A stretch of DNA of 64,000 nucleotides from an uncultured Eggerthellaceae bacterium (GCA_949840905.1 CATKXW010000003.1:48914-112913); one strand, 5' to 3'; counted from the stretch's first letter, positions 52,736 to 61,602 are shown. The notes: generated by a model from the letters alone, not told the origin. Made by a program: numbers and translations.

Positions 52736-54244
52736 TCACGGCCCGAACGGATCGCTCCGACCTTCCACGGTGTCGATGAGAAGCTGCTGGGAGTTGATGC
52801 CGATCTTGCGATAGATGCGATAGATGTGGGTCTTCGCCGTGGAGGCGCTCACGCACAGCTCCTCTTGGATGATCTTCGCGTTGCGCCCGCGCGCCAACAA
52901 AGCGAACACCTCTCGCTCGCGGGGTGACAGACCATAGCGCTCGCACACCTCAGCGCAACGTGCATCGAACGACGGTCGCGCATCGCCACCGTGCGGCGCT
53001 TCGGGAGACCTTGTGCCCTCGGCATCCTCCTCAGGCACCTCATCGAGGGTCATAAGGGCTTCGAGCTGATGTTTTGCCGCGGAGTCATCAGCCCCGTAGA
53101 ACGAGAACGACACGACCACCACGGCCACCAACGCCAAAGCGATGACGTTGGACGGACCGCTGGAACCATGGGCGGTCATGCTGGATACCGTGGTGATGAT
53201 AGCTCCTGCAGCGAACCCCACCCATAACGGGGCCTGCCGTGATGCGAACCGAAAGACAGGCTGGAGGTGGAACTCGTGATTCTCCATGGAAACGGTGCCC
53301 CACGTGGCGATGTTGACGAAAGCGAGCGCCATGTTGACCAAGCATCCGCACCAGATCAGATGCGAACCGTCGAGAAAGGGGATCAGCAGCAGCCCGACCA
53401 CGATGACCGGCTGGGCCATGCGCTGCACGATGCCGTTGTCGAAGTTCAGCTTAGGCGCCAGCTTCATCAGCACCACCACGAAGAAGCATCCGATGATGCC
53501 GCTGGTTCCCACGATGGTGGCCGCATGCGGTCCCATGAGGCAGACGTAGAACGTGATGAAGCCGTACACGGCACCGTGAGCGCCGTTGGAGAGCGCGGCC
53601 GAGCGGCTGAGGGTAGAAAGCGGGCGTCGATAGTCATCGGCGCGGAGCTTCTCAGCGGGTATGCCCTTGAACAGCAAGAACAGCACTGCCAGCGACGCGA
53701 TCGGCAGCAGAGCGATGCCTATCAGCGAGAATGCCAACGGGGTGGCAGCGAACACGCACAGGAACAGCACCGAACCGAGCACGCCGCCGCATCCGACCGC
53801 GATGCCGGTATGCTTCGTCGGCAACGAACTGAGGTACGCGCACCATACCAGGCAGATGGCCCCTTTGCTGCAGCCGAACAGCATCCACGCGAGGATGTCG
53901 AAGGCCATGGGGATGTCGGAGACCATATGGGCGAACGCGCAGAGGACCACTGCTTGACCGCACAGCGTCGCGATCACCGCGAACCGCAGACAATGCGCGA
54001 GAATATAGCTGGAAAGACGGATATAGACCACATAGGCGATCGCCATGGCCGTCACCCCGATGGCACAGAGCACGAATGCTTGTGTGATATCGTCATAAAA
54101 GAGCAGCGGCGAGGCCGGCGCATATAGCCCGACGATATCCCATCCGATCATGAGACCGAACCCGATGGCGGCAAGAACATAGGTGTAGAGCAAGCTCTGC
54201 GAATCGCTAAGCTGCTCGCCCGAAGAAACGATAGCGTCGTTCAA
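52736..54244 (-). CDS. LuxR-family regulator with polytopic membrane domain, beside molybdopterin enzymes
   Basis: I prefer a TTG start at about 54244 (NDAIVSSGEQ next), with AAGGAG 9 nt upstream; a longer frame begins near 54280 with a TTG lacking a box. The roughly 502-residue protein has about twelve hydrophobic segments, a Pro/Glu-rich linker (about 415-440), and a C-terminal LuxR HTH (YGLSPREREVFALLARGRNAKIIQEEL, then SASTAKTHIYRIYRKIGI). It is transcribed with the oxidoreductase downstream and away from the transhydroxylase-like cluster, so it likely senses a substrate at the membrane and switches both. Confidence 0.88.
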   Translation of the reverse strand: MNDAIVSSGEQLSDSQSLLYTYVLAAIGFGLMIGWDIVGLYAPASPLLFYDDITQAFVLCAIGVTAMAIAYVVYIRLSSYILAHCLRFAVIATLCGQAVVLCAFAHMVSDIPMAFDILAWMLFGCSKGAICLVWCAYLSSLPTKHTGIAVGCGGVLGSVLFLCVFAATPLAFSLIGIALLPIASLAVLFLLFKGIPAEKLRADDYRRPLSTLSRSAALSNGAHGAVYGFITFYVCLMGPHAATIVGTSGIIGCFFVVVLMKLAPKLNFDNGIVQRMAQPVIVVGLLLIPFLDGSHLIWCGCLVNMALAFVNIATWGTVSMENHEFHLQPVFRFASRQAPLWVGFAAGAIITTVSSMTAHGSSGPSNVIALALVAVVVVSFSFYGADDSAAKHQLEALMTLDEVPEEDAEGTRSPEAPHGGDARPSFDARCAEVCERYGLSPREREVFALLARGRNAKIIQEELCVSASTAKTHIYRIYRKIGINSQQLLIDTVEGRSDPFGP

Positions 54245-54352
54245 GTCCCTGTTCTCCTTGTCATACTGTCGCCCCGACAAGCGAATGAGCCTTATTCGCT
54301 TTTCAATATTACAGCCCGACGCGAGAAAAAAACAAGCTTGGTAACTTCCTAG

Positions 54353-54391
54353 GCATCCAAGAGCATTCTTCGAACCGTGTTCTCTGGATGC
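54353..54391 (+). promoter_or_regulatory. imperfect inverted repeat in the divergent intergenic region
   Basis: GCATCCAAGAG (54353-54363) and CTCTGGATGC (54382-54391) form 10-bp arms with one bulged A. The element lies between the LuxR gene and the plus-strand cluster, 50 nt before the zinc-ribbon start, and is a candidate LuxR binding site. Confidence 0.4.
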
Positions 54392-54440
54392 AGATCTCTA
54401 GCCCCTTCCAAGACGACCGAAAGAAGAGAGGAAGATCACC

Positions 54441-54662
54441 ATGTGCTTTAGACCACCGAGCATCGACCAAGGACCCATCAAATGTCCCCAATGCGGGGGC
54501 GAGGCCGATCCTGCGGCCACCGAATGCCCCCATTGCGGTGCCAAAGCCGCGCCCGACATCCCGCCCATGCCGGGCGCTCCTGGCGCACCGGGCGTGCCCA
54601 CAGCACCTTCTGTGCCCAAGCCGCCGTCAGTCCCTTCCGTCCCGCAGGCCCCGAGCGCCTAG
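54441..54662 (+). CDS. small zinc-ribbon protein with proline-rich tail
   Basis: The 73-residue protein begins MCFRPPSID and has two CxxC knuckles (KCPQCGGEADPAATECPHCG) forming a rubredoxin-like zinc ribbon, then a repetitive Pro/Ala/Val tail (PAGAPG-type repeats). GAGAGGAAG precedes the start. It is 75 nt upstream of the transhydroxylase-like large subunit on the same strand, so it may be a co-expressed assembly or electron-transfer peptide, although the tail is unlike a ferredoxin. Confidence 0.75.
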   Translation: MCFRPPSIDQGPIKCPQCGGEADPAATECPHCGAKAAPDIPPMPGAPGAPGVPTAPSVPKPPSVPSVPQAPSA

Positions 54663-54736
54663 GTGAAAGGGATCGTGAAGCTGCAGCCCACCGCGGGCCG
54701 CACCATGACCGCACCCGATAGAAAGGAAGGAGAGCC

Positions 54737-57352
54737 ATGGAAGGCAACGTGACCGGAACCCCCATCGTCAAAGGCTTGGGCTTCGACAGCTTCGGCCTGG
54801 GAAGCAACGCGTGCACCGTCGACATCGACGAGAGCCGCGACAAGATCATCCGTATCCGTCCGTTCCACTTCGACGAGCATCAAACGCCCGAAGAGCTGAA
54901 CGCGTGGAAGATAGAAGCGCGCGGCAAGACCTTCGAGCCGGGCTTCAAGACGCTCATATCCCCGCTCTCGCTCTGCTACAAGAAACGCGTGTACTCGAAG
55001 AACCGCATCCCCTATCCGATGAAGCGCGTCGACTGGGATCCCAACGGCGAACGCAATCCACAGAATCGCGGCACCAGCGGTTATGTGCGCATCAGCTGGG
55101 ACGAGGCCACCGACATCATCGCAGCCGAGATCAAGCGCATCCAGGAGACCTACGGACCTGCGTCCATCCTGCTCGAACTGGATGGCCACGGCGAGACGAA
55201 GCTCGTCCATGCGCCCCACGGATGCCAAAGCCGCATGTTCGACCTCATCGGCAGCTACACCCTGCAGACCCGCCAGCCCGACAGTTGGGAAGGCTGGTAC
55301 TGGGGAGCCAAGCATATCTGGGGCATGGACCCGCTCGGACAGAACGCGTTCCAGAACAACGTCATCAAGGATATCTCCGAGAACGGCGACGCGGTGCTGT
55401 TCTGGGGAGCCGATCCGGAGACCACCCCGCTCGGCTGGGGCGGCATGATGGCGAGCCGGCTGTGCTATTGGTTCACCGACCTGGGCGTGAAGCAGATACA
55501 CATCGCCCCTGACGTGAACTACACCAACGCTGTGCATGCCGACAAATGGATACCTGTGCTGCCCAACACCGATGCAGCGCTGCAGCTGGCCATCGCTTAC
55601 ACCTGGCTCAAAGAGGGCACCTACGACAAGGAATACCTTGAGACCCACGCCATCGGCTTCGAGAACTTCTCCTACTATGTGCTAGGTGGCGAGGACGGCG
55701 TCCCCAAGACACCGAAGTGGGCCGAAGCCATCTGCGGCGTGCCCTCCCACACCATCAAGGCGTTCGCCCGCTATTGGGCGAAACATGCCGTGTCCATCGC
55801 CCACTGCAACGGCGGCAGCTTCATCCGCAGCTGCTACGCCCATGAGCCCGCCCGCCTCGAAGTGGCGCTGCTGGGCATGCAGGGCCTCGGAAAGCCCGGC
55901 GCCAATCAGTTCAAGTTCATGGAATGGACGCTCTACGGCATCCCCACCGTCACGCCGCTGCCGCCTTCAGTGGAAGTGCCCGATCCCAGCCCCGCTTATC
56001 GCGGCTGGTACCGCAGCTTCCCGGACAGCTTCATCCCGAAGACCATGATCCCAGAAGCCATCATGAACCCGCCCATCCAGTGGTACGGCCACCTCTCCGC
56101 CGGTATGCCGCGCGAAGACCAGTTCAACGGTCCTTTCACCTTCCCGTTGGAAGGCAACGAGCGCCTGCATATGGTGTGGTCGGACACTCCGTGCTGGGAA
56201 ACGTGCTGGAACGGCGGCAACGCCATGCAAGATGCGCTGCGCCATGAGTCCATCGAGTTCGTGATCGTGCAGCATCCTTGGCTCGAGAACGACTGTTACT
56301 TCGCCGACATCATCCTGCCGACGAACACCAAGTTCGAGACCGAGGACATCGGCACCGACTCCGATTCAGGTCAGTGGACCGTCGTGTTCTACGAGCAGCA
56401 GGCCATCAACCCGCGCTTCGAATCCATGTCCGACATGGAGGCGGTGGGCGAAGTGGCGAAGAAGCTGGAGAAGTACGGTGGCATCTACGAGAACCTCTAC
56501 GAGCGCTACATGGAGGGCAAGACCTGCGACGAGTTCATCCAGGCCGGCTTCGAGAACACGGGTGCCGCGCAGAAGATGAGCTTCGAGGAGTTCAAGGAGA
56601 AGCAGTACTACGCCTTCCCCACCAAGCAGGATTGGGAGGAGATGCCCGCAGGCCTCATCCGGTTCTACGAAGACCCGGAAGGAAACCCGCTCTCGACGCC
56701 CTCGGGCAAGCTCGAGTACTACTCTTCCGCCCTCGCGCAGATGTTCCCCGACGACAAGGAGCGCGGCCCGGTCCCTCACTGGATCGACCAAGGTGCCGGC
56801 CACGAAGAGCGTCAGTACTTGGCCCGCGGTCGGGAATACCCCTTCCTGTTGGTGTCGAATCATCCGCGCTGGCGCGTTCATGCCAACCTTGATGACGTCA
56901 CTTGGTTCCGCGAGATGGAAGAGAGCGTGAAGGTGACCGGTCCGGACGGCTACAAGTACGAGCCGGTATGGGTGCATCCCATCGACGCCGGGAAGCTGGG
57001 CCTGAAGAGCGGCGATATCGTCAAGATCTACAACGAGCGGGGCGGGGTGCTGGGCGGCGTTCGCGTCACCGAGCGCATCATGCCCGGTGCCATCTCCCAA
57101 GACCACGGTGCACGCGTCGACAGCATCGTTTTGGGCGTGGGCGGCCTCGATCGCGGCGGGGCCAACAACCTCATCGCCTCCACCGCCACCACCTCGCGCC
57201 ACGCTGCCGGCGAGGTGACCAGCGGTTTTCTGGTCAACATCGAGAAGGTGGACGTCTTCCAGCTAGCCGAAGAATACCCCGAGGCGTTCGGGCGTCCCTA
57301 TGACCCCGATTGTGGCTTGATCGCCTCGTCGCGGCTCGTCGAGGAGGAGTAG
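54737..57352 (+). CDS. pyrogallol-phloroglucinol transhydroxylase-like large (molybdopterin) subunit
   Basis: The 871-residue protein closely resembles the transhydroxylase large subunit (TthL, about 875 residues): AWKIEARGKTF (56-66), RIPYPMKR, DPNGERNPQNRG, PDSWEGWYWG (181-190), GFENFSYYVLGG, and FADIILP near 535. D182-S183-W184 matches TthL Asp174-Ser175-Trp176, where Ser is the molybdenum ligand, and H151 matches His144. As in TthL, there is no N-terminal FeS cysteine set. The tyrosine near TthL 404 is not clearly kept (the segment reads GIPTVTPLPP). It probably moves or removes hydroxyl groups on a polyphenol. AGGAAGGAG precedes the start; the small subunit follows after 4 nt. Confidence 0.85.
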   Translation: MEGNVTGTPIVKGLGFDSFGLGSNACTVDIDESRDKIIRIRPFHFDEHQTPEELNAWKIEARGKTFEPGFKTLISPLSLCYKKRVYSKNRIPYPMKRVDWDPNGERNPQNRGTSGYVRISWDEATDIIAAEIKRIQETYGPASILLELDGHGETKLVHAPHGCQSRMFDLIGSYTLQTRQPDSWEGWYWGAKHIWGMDPLGQNAFQNNVIKDISENGDAVLFWGADPETTPLGWGGMMASRLCYWFTDLGVKQIHIAPDVNYTNAVHADKWIPVLPNTDAALQLAIAYTWLKEGTYDKEYLETHAIGFENFSYYVLGGEDGVPKTPKWAEAICGVPSHTIKAFARYWAKHAVSIAHCNGGSFIRSCYAHEPARLEVALLGMQGLGKPGANQFKFMEWTLYGIPTVTPLPPSVEVPDPSPAYRGWYRSFPDSFIPKTMIPEAIMNPPIQWYGHLSAGMPREDQFNGPFTFPLEGNERLHMVWSDTPCWETCWNGGNAMQDALRHESIEFVIVQHPWLENDCYFADIILPTNTKFETEDIGTDSDSGQWTVVFYEQQAINPRFESMSDMEAVGEVAKKLEKYGGIYENLYERYMEGKTCDEFIQAGFENTGAAQKMSFEEFKEKQYYAFPTKQDWEEMPAGLIRFYEDPEGNPLSTPSGKLEYYSSALAQMFPDDKERGPVPHWIDQGAGHEERQYLARGREYPFLLVSNHPRWRVHANLDDVTWFREMEESVKVTGPDGYKYEPVWVHPIDAGKLGLKSGDIVKIYNERGGVLGGVRVTERIMPGAISQDHGARVDSIVLGVGGLDRGGANNLIASTATTSRHAAGEVTSGFLVNIEKVDVFQLAEEYPEAFGRPYDPDCGLIASSRLVEEE

Positions 57353-57356
57353 AAAG

Positions 57357-58190
57357 ATGGGTAAGAAGGTTTTCATATTCGACGTCTCGAAATGCAGCGG
57401 CTGCCGCAATTGCCAGATCGCCTGCAAAGACGAGCACGTCGACAACGATTGGTCTCCCTACGCCCTTCCGCAGCCCGACACCGGCCAATTCTGGACCCGC
57501 ATCGAGGAGAAGGTACGCGGGCAGGTGCCGAAGGTGAAGGTCGCCTATACGTTGCGCATGTGCCAGCATTGCGCCGATGCGCCGTGCAAGAAGGTAGCGC
57601 CGGATGCCGTCATCGAGCGCGATGACGGCCTGGTGATCATCGATCCCACGAAGGCTAAGGGCCGCGAAGAGCTCGTCAGAGCATGCCCCTATGGTGCCAT
57701 CTTCTGGAACGAGGAGCTTTCGGTGCCGCAGAAATGTACCGGGTGCGCCCACCTCGTAGATGCCGGCCAGATCCCGCACTGCGTCGATGTGTGCCCTCAC
57801 GGTGCCATCCGCTTCGGTGACGAGGAGGAGTTCGCGACCGAGCTGGCCGCATCAGAGGCCCTCGAACCCGAACGTGCCGAGAAGGATCGACCTCGTGTGC
57901 ACTACCTGAACCTTCCCAAGCGATTCCTCGCCGGTTGCGTCATCGACCCCGAGGAGGACGAGGTGATCATCGGGGCCAAGGTCACCGCCGAGAACGTCGA
58001 TAGCGGGCAGGCTCGCGCTGTCATCACCGACGATTTCGGCGACTTCTGGTTCCATCAGGTGGAAGCAGCGCACTGGCGCGTTTACGTCGAGGCCGAAGGG
58101 TTCATGACCCGCGTGTTCGATGCCGACACCTGCGAAGAGGACCGGAACATGGGATATCTCGAGCTCTACCGGAACCAATTGCAAGGATAG
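57357..58190 (+). CDS. transhydroxylase-like small subunit with three [4Fe-4S] clusters
   Basis: The 277-residue protein has cluster motifs in order: CSGCRNCQIAC (near residue 14), CQHCADAPC, CPYGAIFWNEE, CTGCAHL and HCVDVCPHG, giving three [4Fe-4S] clusters. After about residue 190 comes an all-beta, transthyretin/Cna-like domain (VRAVITDDFGDFWFHQV, YVEAEGFMTRVF), which is exactly the C-terminal extension found in the TthB subunit (274 residues). It starts 4 nt after the large subunit stop with GGAGG inside the gene. It passes electrons to the molybdenum site and helps hold the heterodimer. Confidence 0.88.
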   Translation: MGKKVFIFDVSKCSGCRNCQIACKDEHVDNDWSPYALPQPDTGQFWTRIEEKVRGQVPKVKVAYTLRMCQHCADAPCKKVAPDAVIERDDGLVIIDPTKAKGREELVRACPYGAIFWNEELSVPQKCTGCAHLVDAGQIPHCVDVCPHGAIRFGDEEEFATELAASEALEPERAEKDRPRVHYLNLPKRFLAGCVIDPEEDEVIIGAKVTAENVDSGQARAVITDDFGDFWFHQVEAAHWRVYVEAEGFMTRVFDADTCEEDRNMGYLELYRNQLQG

Positions 58191-58242
58191 TTCCTCGCGA
58201 ATCATCGAGAAGAACTTGCATCTACCGAATTAGGAGGAGATC

Positions 58243-59697
58243 ATGGTGCAAGAAGCAATAGCGGTCGCCCAAGAGCAGACCGTACGATTCTTTAGCAAAG
58301 AAGGATTCCTCAACAAGCGAGGGGTCGGTGTCATCCTCGGCGTGCTGATCCTCCTCATCGCAGGCATCACGCCTCCCTCCGAGGCGATATCCCGTGAGGG
58401 GATCATGGCCATAGGTGCGCTGCTGTTCGCTGTGGTGTTCTGGGTATGCGACGTGCTGCCCGTTGGCGTGACGGGCCTTTTGGCCTTGGTCATCTGCGTT
58501 TTGTCAGGTGCCGCCACCATGAAGACAGCATTCGGCGCGTTCGGCAGCAACGTCGTATGGTTCATCGTGGCCATCTTCGCGTTGCCCGCGTTGCTGATGA
58601 AGACGAAATGGCCCGTGCGCCTTCTCAACAAGCTGTTCGCCCTCACCGGCGATAGCTCCGAGAAGCTGGTGTTGGTGTTCATGATCTGCGCCGCGCTCAT
58701 CTCCACGGTCATGTCCGACACGGCTGCTGTGGTGCTGTTCATGGGCATCGCCTTCGTCATCCTCAACGCAGTCGGCGCTAAGCCCGGTCAGTCGAACCTG
58801 GGCAAGGCGCTCATGATCGCCATCCCCGTCGGTGCGGTCATCGGCGGCGTGGTCACCCCGGCCGGTAGCTCCTTCAACGTGCTGGCCCTCGGTATGATGG
58901 AGCAGATCACCGGCCAGTCCATCAGCTTCCTCAACTGGATCATCATCGGCCTGCCGGTCGCTATCATCTGCATCCCGCTGTGCTGGATATCCATCGTGAA
59001 GGTCCTCAAGCCCGAAAAGATCGACAAAGCGGGCTTTGACAACCTGCGCAAGGCCGGCGAAGAGGCCGGGAAACCCTCACCGTTCGAGAAGCGCGCTCTG
59101 TTCATGCTCATCATCCTTCCGGTGCTCTGGATCGCAGGCAGCTTCATCCCCGTCCTCAACACCACCACCGTTGCCATCATCGGCCTCGCCGTCATGTTCT
59201 TCCCCGGTCTGAACCTGCTCACCTGGAAAGAATATGTCTCGCAAGTACCGTGGGTCATCATCCTGATGATGGGCTCGGTCATGTCTTTGGGCGATATCGT
59301 GAACGCCACGGGCGCGGCCCAGTTCGTGACCGACCTGTTCCTGGGCACCGGCGTGGCCGAGCTCGACTTCACGCTGTTCCTGCTCATCTGCGTCATCGTG
59401 GTGTATCTGCTGCACACCATCGCTCCGGCAGGTGCTGCCATCCTCAGCCTGTTCCTGCCCATCATGATCGGCGTGTGCCAGTCGGTCGGCATCTCTCCGG
59501 CCGTTCCCACCACGCTGCTGGCATTCATCGTGGCTGGCAACTTCCTGCTGCCGGTGAACCCCACCGTGCTCATCACCTACGGCGAAGGCTACTTCTCCTT
59601 CGGCGACATGGCCAAGTCGGGCATCATCCCGGCCATCATCTTCTGCGTGGCCATGGTGCTGTGGGTACCGTTCATCTGCGGCGTTTTGGGCATATAG
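58243..59697 (+). CDS. DASS/SLC13-family carboxylate permease
   Basis: The 484-residue protein has about twelve to thirteen membrane segments and two DASS signatures: ISTVMSDTAAVVLFMGIAF and VVTPAGSSFNVLALGMM in the first half, and LHTIAPAGAAILSLFLPIM and NFLLPVNPTVLITYGEG in the second. Such carriers import dicarboxylates or sulfate with Na+. The start has AGGAGGAGATC. It lies 52 nt behind the small subunit gene and ends before a terminator at 59738, so it probably supplies the substrate (perhaps an aromatic acid such as a gallate-type compound) or exports the product. Confidence 0.88.
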   Translation: MVQEAIAVAQEQTVRFFSKEGFLNKRGVGVILGVLILLIAGITPPSEAISREGIMAIGALLFAVVFWVCDVLPVGVTGLLALVICVLSGAATMKTAFGAFGSNVVWFIVAIFALPALLMKTKWPVRLLNKLFALTGDSSEKLVLVFMICAALISTVMSDTAAVVLFMGIAFVILNAVGAKPGQSNLGKALMIAIPVGAVIGGVVTPAGSSFNVLALGMMEQITGQSISFLNWIIIGLPVAIICIPLCWISIVKVLKPEKIDKAGFDNLRKAGEEAGKPSPFEKRALFMLIILPVLWIAGSFIPVLNTTTVAIIGLAVMFFPGLNLLTWKEYVSQVPWVIILMMGSVMSLGDIVNATGAAQFVTDLFLGTGVAELDFTLFLLICVIVVYLLHTIAPAGAAILSLFLPIMIGVCQSVGISPAVPTTLLAFIVAGNFLLPVNPTVLITYGEGYFSFGDMAKSGIIPAIIFCVAMVLWVPFICGVLGI

Positions 59698-59737
59698 CCA
59701 TCGGGTAGAACGCCGTATCCGGTTCGCCCTCCTAGCT

Positions 59738-59780
59738 GAGCCCTCTTGATCGCGCCCACGAGCAAGAGGGCTCGTTCTCT
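59738..59780 (+). terminator. terminator between the DASS and MFS genes
   Basis: GAGCCCTCTTG (59738-59748) pairs perfectly with CAAGAGGGCTC (59763-59773), followed by GTTCTCT. It is 40 nt past the DASS stop and should separate or attenuate the MFS gene downstream. Confidence 0.7.
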
Positions 59781-59810
59781 ATCCGCGAAAAAGATCGGAG
59801 GAACCCTTCC

Positions 59811-61040
59811 GTGAAAGAAAAGCCAACATATCAGAATTACATCGCTGTCTCCGTCATCCTGACCTTAGTGGGCATCGCCATCGCCTTGGGCCAGTTCAAG
59901 ATCCCCTCCATCATGCCCGCCATCATGGAGCGGTTCCATATGGACCTGGGGGCAGCGTCGATGCTCATGTCGGTGTTCACCCTGGCAGGCATCTTCCTCT
60001 CGCTTCCCACGGGCTTTCTCGCCCGTCGCTTCGGCTGCAAGAACATGGTGATGCTAGCCGTGGTCATCATGGCGCTGGGAACCATGGTGGGCCTGTTCGC
60101 CACCTCCGGCAGCATGCTCATCGTCTCGCGCGCCATCGAAGGGGTCGCGCTCGTGTTCTGCAGCGTCAGCGCTCCGCTGGTGGTGCGCAAGTACGTCCGT
60201 CCCGACAAGCTCGGTTTCGCCAGCGGCGTGTGGTCGCTCTGGTTCTCGCTCGGCTCGTTCTTCGGCGGCGTGCTCACCCCTATCCTTTACGAGCGCATCG
60301 GCTTTCAAGGTACCTGGCTCGCTTTCGCGGGCATCGTCGTCGCGCTGGGGCTGGTGCTGTTCTTCTTCTTGAAGCCCTTCTCTGGAAGATTCTTCGAGAA
60401 GGTCAGCGCTGCGGTGGAAGAGAAAGTGGATGCCGAGGCCGAAGCCCTCGTCGAGGAGGCGAAGCCTGTCATGCGCTCGCTGTTCAGCCGCAACGTGGTG
60501 CTCGTGCTGCTCGGGTTCCTGTCGTTCAACATCGTGCTGATATCGTTCCTATCGTTCAGCCCCACCTTCCTGCAAGGCGAGGGCATGAGCCCCACCCTGG
60601 CGGGTTTCGCGAGCACCCTTCCCATGCTCATCGCCATCATCAGCTCGCCGCTGTTCGGCGTCATCGCCGACAAGACGAAGCGCTACAAACTGCTCATGGT
60701 GCTGTCCATGGCCGTGTTGGGGCCGTGCGGCTTCGTTCTTCTGACGAACAGCGGGCCGCTGCTGTGGGTAGCCGCTTGTCTTCTCGGCGTCATCGGGCTG
60801 GGGGCACCGCCCATGTACCTCATCCTCTATCCTGCCGTGGTGCCGGATAAGCGACTGATGCCCGTCGCCATGGGCCTTCTGGTGATGACCCAGAGCCTTG
60901 GCCAGTTCCTCGGCACCTTGGCCATGCCCACCGTCCTCGAGTTCGGGTGGACCGCAGCGGGCTTGTTCGCTCTCATCGTCGGCATAGCTGGCACGGTGCT
61001 GCTCGGCTTCATCAAGACCGATCGGATCCAGCACACCTGA
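59811..61040 (+). CDS. MFS transporter
   Basis: The 409-residue protein has twelve membrane segments and an MFS motif A-like loop (TGFLARRFGCKN) near residue 65. A long acidic central loop rich in Glu/Ala (about 200-222) separates the halves. Translation starts at GTG 59811 with GGAGGA upstream. Transporters of this branch (related to cyanate/NarK and sialate-type carriers) often accompany molybdopterin enzyme clusters in Eggerthellaceae. It may import the aromatic substrate or export a product. A terminator between it and the DASS gene suggests partly separate expression. Confidence 0.85.
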   Translation: MKEKPTYQNYIAVSVILTLVGIAIALGQFKIPSIMPAIMERFHMDLGAASMLMSVFTLAGIFLSLPTGFLARRFGCKNMVMLAVVIMALGTMVGLFATSGSMLIVSRAIEGVALVFCSVSAPLVVRKYVRPDKLGFASGVWSLWFSLGSFFGGVLTPILYERIGFQGTWLAFAGIVVALGLVLFFFLKPFSGRFFEKVSAAVEEKVDAEAEALVEEAKPVMRSLFSRNVVLVLLGFLSFNIVLISFLSFSPTFLQGEGMSPTLAGFASTLPMLIAIISSPLFGVIADKTKRYKLLMVLSMAVLGPCGFVLLTNSGPLLWVAACLLGVIGLGAPPMYLILYPAVVPDKRLMPVAMGLLVMTQSLGQFLGTLAMPTVLEFGWTAAGLFALIVGIAGTVLLGFIKTDRIQHT

Positions 61041-61174
61041 GCTGCGAGAACGCTTCTGAAGGGGTGAGAGCGCTTTGTTGTTCGTTCGGTAACGGTGTCT
61101 TGACGGAACGGTATAAAGTGCGCGATGGAACAGGTCGATGGCGATCAGCTTCGGTATGGTTGCGTCAGTAAGCA

Positions 61175-61193
61175 GATGCGCAAGGTGCGCATC
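61175..61193 (+). other. short hairpin in the ferritin-like gene leader
   Basis: GATGCGC (61175-61181) and GCGCATC (61187-61193) form a perfect 7-bp stem with a 5-nt loop about 35 nt before the start. A TATAAA lies near 61111. Its role is unknown. Confidence 0.25.
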
Positions 61194-61228
61194 CCGCCAT
61201 TGGACCATCGAACCGAGGAGTGATCACC

Positions 61229-61540
61229 ATGGCCATCCTGTCCAACCCGTTCGTCATGGAAGTGCCCCGCAAGCTGACCGACGAAGAGCTCGTTAATGCT
61301 CTGCGTCAGGACCTCGTCGGCGAGCTGGAGGCTATCCACGAGTATGACGCCCACATCCTGGCCACCGATAACGAGGACGCCAAGAAGGTGCTCTCCGACA
61401 TCCGCGACGAGGAGCGCGAGCACATGGGCGAGCTGCTGGAGCTTCTGGAGCGCCTCGCTCCCGACGAGAAGGCCCTTCACGATGAGGGTCGCGGAGAAGT
61501 TCGCGAGATGCTCGACAAGAAGCCCGCGAAGAAGAAGTAG
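61229..61540 (+). CDS. ferritin-like (EncFtn-like) protein
   Basis: ATG 61229 has GAGGAG 8 nt upstream. The 103-residue protein has two helices with iron-ligand patterns QDLVGELEAIHEYDAHILAT and RDEEREHMGELLELLERL (ExxxH and EExxH), matching the half-ferritin of encapsulated ferritins (EncFtn) or small rubrerythrin-like proteins. The C-terminus is a Lys-rich tail (LDKKPAKKK), which in EncFtn proteins would be the encapsulin-targeting region, but no encapsulin gene lies nearby. A terminator follows at 61603-61654. Confidence 0.82.
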   Translation: MAILSNPFVMEVPRKLTDEELVNALRQDLVGELEAIHEYDAHILATDNEDAKKVLSDIRDEEREHMGELLELLERLAPDEKALHDEGRGEVREMLDKKPAKKK

Positions 61541-61602
61541 GCGACACCCAGCATCGCCTATCCAGCCTATCCACCAAGCTGCCTCGTACAGCGCAGCTTT
61601 CC

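Noticed and set aside
51626..52927. 433-codon plus-strand open frame
   Set aside because: Antisense to the molybdopterin oxidoreductase and the LuxR gene; no start signal.
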